Shown here: positions 5,026 through 6,815 of the stretch, piece after piece
Position numbering within the stretch: the stretch's first letter is position 1
Layout: each line of letters starts with the position of its first letter
NCBI GenBank assembly: GCA_002439735.1
Contig: DJPG01000049.1
Span: forward strand, 2,227-9,041
DNA: 6,815 nt
Source of the DNA: Firmicutes bacterium UBA6418
Lineage (GTDB): Bacteria; Bacillota; Clostridia; Peptostreptococcales; Anaerovoracaceae
Direction of reading: 5' to 3'
Made by a program: the position numbers and the translations under genes
Notes under the pieces: generated by a model
The model's database searches: none
What the model was told of the DNA's origin: nothing
What the model saw: the letters and a program-made list of their open reading frames with translations, nothing else

Positions 5026-5994
5026 TCAAATCCAGCCGAAGGCTCGCATCAGATACAGCCAGAAGGTAATGGAGCATGCGGACAGAACGGTGGACAGCAG
5101 CACAACGTTCGAAGTGAGTACGCTGTCCGCTTTCATGCTTTTTGCCATGATGAAGCAGGAAACGGTGGTCGGAGAGCCTGCCATGATCATAATTGCGATC
5201 ATCTGACTATCGCGAAAACCGAACATGGCCGCAAGCGGAAGAAAAATCGCAGGGAGAAGAAACAATTTCACAAAGGAAGCCGCTGCGGCGCTTTTTAAGC
5301 GCTTTAACGCCTCGCTTCCGGAGAAGGAGGCGCCAATCACAAGAAGCGCGATCGGTGTTGCGGTTCCGCCAATTGAGTTCAGCGCGCTATCCAGCATGGT
5401 CGGTATCTTGATTTGGAGCAGCGCAAACGGAACCCCTGCCAGGATTCCGAGAATCAGAGGGTTCTTTGCCACATTGACGCAGGCTTTTTTTACGGCGCCC
5501 ATACCGTGCGCGGTCGGAAGCAAATGCCCGTTTTCGTCCACCTGTGGTGAGAAGCTGAGAATCAGCACCGAGTAAATGTTAAAAAACGGAACCGCGGACA
5601 TGATCATCAGCGGTACCATACCGGCATTTCCGTAAATATTCGTTGCGAACGCAATGCCCAAAACCGCCGCGCTGGAACGGGCAGCGGCTTGCGCAAACGC
5701 TCCGACCTGCCCTTTATCTTTCATGAAAATCCATGCGGCTGCCCAGATCGTAAAAAACATCACTGTCGTGCTGAAAAAGCAGAACAGGCAGAAGGTCAGA
5801 TTGAAGTCGCTGTAAAAATCCATTTCCGCGATGGAACGGAACAGACTCACCGGCAACGCGCAGCGAAAAACATAAGCATTTGCGGTCTTGTTAAACGGTT
5901 CATTTAAAAAATGAATCTTCTGCAGGAAAAAGCCGAGCAGAATGACTAAAAATACGGGAACGGTTGCGTTTAGCGAAAAGATAAAATTTTCCAT
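5026..5994 (-). CDS. AEC (auxin efflux carrier) family transporter
   Basis: The product has 322 residues, a normal size for bacterial AEC/Mem_trans carriers. About ten hydrophobic segments are visible, including 11-24, 37-52, 66-90, 126-148, 180-195, 213-226, 240-258, 265-285 and 297-316, in the family's two-halves arrangement. Motifs include NAYVFRCALPVSLF (39-52), KNPLILGILAGVPF (177-190), GGTATPIALLVIGASF (209-224) and MAGSPTTVSCFIMAKSMKAD (271-290). AEC proteins are cytoplasmic-membrane secondary carriers; known members move organic acids such as malate and malonate or serve as exporters, and the substrate cannot be deduced here. ATG 5994 follows AAAGAGG (plus coordinates 6005-6011) at 10 bases. 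It is transcribed leftwards, divergent from the GNAT gene. A broken second copy lies just beyond its 3' end. Confidence 0.92.
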   Translation of the reverse strand: MENFIFSLNATVPVFLVILLGFFLQKIHFLNEPFNKTANAYVFRCALPVSLFRSIAEMDFYSDFNLTFCLFCFFSTTVMFFTIWAAAWIFMKDKGQVGAFAQAAARSSAAVLGIAFATNIYGNAGMVPLMIMSAVPFFNIYSVLILSFSPQVDENGHLLPTAHGMGAVKKACVNVAKNPLILGILAGVPFALLQIKIPTMLDSALNSIGGTATPIALLVIGASFSGSEALKRLKSAAAASFVKLFLLPAIFLPLAAMFGFRDSQMIAIMIMAGSPTTVSCFIMAKSMKADSVLTSNVVLLSTVLSACSITFWLYLMRAFGWI

Positions 5995-6056
5995 AGAACA
6001 GATGCCTCTTTAGTATGTTTTTGTTATGGGTGAATACACATATTCTATCACATTGT

Positions 6057-6068
6057 GCGCATATGCGC
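6057..6068. promoter_or_regulatory. Perfect 12-bp palindrome GCGCATATGCGC, possible operator
   Basis: It is exactly self-complementary and lies 63 bases upstream of the carrier start, just above a candidate minus-strand -10 (TAGAAT near 6041-6046). A dimeric regulator of the carrier gene could bind here. The regulator is not identified. Confidence 0.4.
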
Positions 6069-6213
6069 TATTTTTTTTACTCAAGAAATAGAGGATTCGG
6101 CTTATTTTATGAAAAAAGCACAGCGTAAAGTTATGTTGCAGACTTTTTTATCCTGTTTTTAGCCGAGGCCGGCGCTAACATGAAGAAGATGCAGCTTGTG
6201 CAGATTGATTTCG

Positions 6214-6259
6214 GCCCCGAAAAAATATAAAAAACTCTCTTGAACAGCCCCGAAAAAAT
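6214..6259 (+). repeat. Direct repeat GCCCCGAAAAAAT, two copies 33 bp apart
   Basis: Identical 13-base copies sit at 6214-6226 and 6247-6259, one upstream of and one inside the spacer of the GNAT promoter. Spacing of 33 bases is close to three helical turns, so tandem protein binding on one DNA face is possible. Confidence 0.5.
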
Positions 6260-6269
6260 GTGATAAGAT
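6240..6269 (+). promoter_or_regulatory. Putative promoter of the GNAT gene
   Basis: TTGAAC (6240-6245) and TAAGAT (6264-6269) with an 18-base spacer form a moderate sigma-A promoter. TATATT at 6269-6274 is an overlapping alternative -10 with poor spacing. The gene's RBS, AGGGG at 6291-6295, lies 6 bases before the ATG. Confidence 0.45.
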
Positions 6270-6301
6270 ATATTTCATAATTTTATGAAGAGGGGTAAAA
6301 C

Positions 6302-6815
6302 ATGCATTTCGAACATATCACAAGCAAACATCATCCCATGTACGAAAAAGCGAGGGAGCTATATCATATAAGCTTTCCGTGGCATGAACAGCGGGAAAGC
6401 GCGTCGCAGAATGCCATTTTGGGAAACGAGGCATATCATTTTGACCTGGTTTACGATGGAGAGACCTTCGTCGGAGAAGTTCTTTACTGGGAAATTGCGG
6501 ATTTTCTATATATCGAGCATTTCTGCATTCTGCCGAAAATGCGCAGTCGCCGGTATGGGCAGAAAGTTTTAAGCATGCTGCAGGGAAAGCCGTTGATTCT
6601 GGAAATCGACCCGCCGCAGGACGAAATTTCCATGCGCCGAAAAGGTTTTTATCAGCGGTGCGGCTTTACAGCGAATCCTTTTTCTCATGTGCATCCGCCT
6701 TATCACAAAGACGCTGAAGGGCATGAACTGGTAGTCATGAGCAGCCCAAGGCAGTTGACGCAAGGCGAGTATGACACATTCCGCCGAGGACTGGAAGCTA
6801 TGGTGATGAAGGATG
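6302..6815 (+). CDS. GNAT-family N-acetyltransferase, 3' end outside window
   Basis: 171 codons are open from ATG 6302 to the window edge. MYEKARELYHISFPWHEQR (13-31) is the usual N-terminal helix region. VGEVLYW (57-63), then LYIEHFCILPKMRSRRYGQKVL across 69-90, is the acetyl-CoA-binding motif A region, and RRKGFYQRCGF (112-122) is the C-terminal motif. GNAT enzymes transfer an acetyl group from acetyl-CoA to an amine; the substrate is unknown. Motif A normally reads R/Q-x-x-G-x-G/A; here it is R81-S-R-R84-Y-G86, so the first glycine is Arg. Many GNATs of this type end near 175-190 residues, so little is probably missing. The start follows AGGGG by 6 bases. It is divergent from the carrier gene with its own promoter. 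Confidence 0.85.
   Translation, partial: MHFEHITSKHHPMYEKARELYHISFPWHEQRESASQNAILGNEAYHFDLVYDGETFVGEVLYWEIADFLYIEHFCILPKMRSRRYGQKVLSMLQGKPLILEIDPPQDEISMRRKGFYQRCGFTANPFSHVHPPYHKDAEGHELVVMSSPRQLTQGEYDTFRRGLEAMVMKD

Larger units (their letters stand above)
5995..6301. other. Divergent intergenic region between the AEC carrier and the GNAT gene
   Basis: The 307 bases contain the carrier's RBS, a GCGCATATGCGC palindrome, a run of eight T at 6071-6078, a direct repeat and the GNAT promoter. A short frame at 6129-6230 reads VADFFILFLAEAGANMKKMQ and could be a scrap of an old gene, but I do not recognise it. The carrier's promoter is not clear; TAGAAT on the minus strand near 6041-6046 is a candidate -10 without a good -35. 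Confidence 0.5.

Noticed and set aside
5193..5907. Plus-strand open frames opposite the AEC carrier
   Set aside because: The carrier's hydrophobic segments and family motifs on the minus strand explain this region; the plus frames are basic, low-complexity shadows.
3755..6135. Possible repeat between 3762-3785 and 6113-6132 (AGCAGAGCGTTA against AGCACAGCGTAA)
   Set aside because: About 10 of 12 bases in purine-rich sequence with no continuation on either side; not enough for a repeat call.
6129..6230. Small protein or GTPase fragment reading VADFFILFLAEAGANMKKMQ
   Set aside because: It is only about 33 codons, has no RBS, and the resemblance to MeaB/ArgK-type GTPases is a few residues long; it may be chance.
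1..6815. Insertion sequence, CRISPR array, tRNA or rRNA
   Set aside because: No transposase motifs, terminal inverted repeats with target duplications, regularly spaced repeats or cloverleaf-like sequences were seen.

Overview
The window looks like an accessory stretch of a low-to-moderate GC Bacillota (Firmicutes) chromosome, most likely a gut-type Clostridia. The grounds are AGGAGG-type ribosome binding sites, sigma-A promoters of perfect TTGACA-17-TATAAT form, and the protein families present: a class M sirtuin with its macrodomain, an AlbA_2/schlafen-type protein, a DUF6442-like/XRE pair, and an AEC carrier. The taxonomic guess is an inference. No tRNA, rRNA, CRISPR array or recognisable transposase was seen.

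Layout. (i) 1-1201: the 3' end of a zinc-type macrodomain hydrolase gene, overlapped by a SirTM (class M sirtuin) gene. In characterised systems this pair writes and erases ADP-ribose on a lipoyl-carrier protein; the carrier and ligase genes would lie upstream of the window. (ii) 1202-1863: an intergenic region with two dyads and a promoter, then an AlbA_2 gene that is internally deleted and truncated. (iii) 1874-2544: a promoter/leader module (copy A) driving a small membrane protein plus an XRE regulator. (iv) 2559-3762: a 77-bp fragment of a dead flavodoxin gene, then an M20 amidohydrolase whose Shine-Dalgarno lies inside that fragment. (v) 3796-4441: copy B of the same promoter/leader module, driving an intact flavodoxin gene. 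(vi) 4489-5003: a gene graveyard with a minus-strand AEC carrier remnant and unidentified coding scraps. (vii) 5026-5994: an intact minus-strand AEC carrier. (viii) 5995-6301: a divergent intergenic region, followed by a GNAT acetyltransferase that runs off the window.

The main unexpected signal is repeated local duplication and decay. A roughly 110-bp promoter-operator-hairpin-RBS module occurs twice. The flavodoxin gene and the carrier gene each have a decayed partial copy a short way to the left of the intact one. In copy A the DUF6442-like/XRE pair sits where the flavodoxin 5' end should be. Substitutions between the two leader hairpins keep base pairing. The XRE protein is an obvious candidate for binding the shared dyad and co-regulating both units, but nothing in the sequence proves this.
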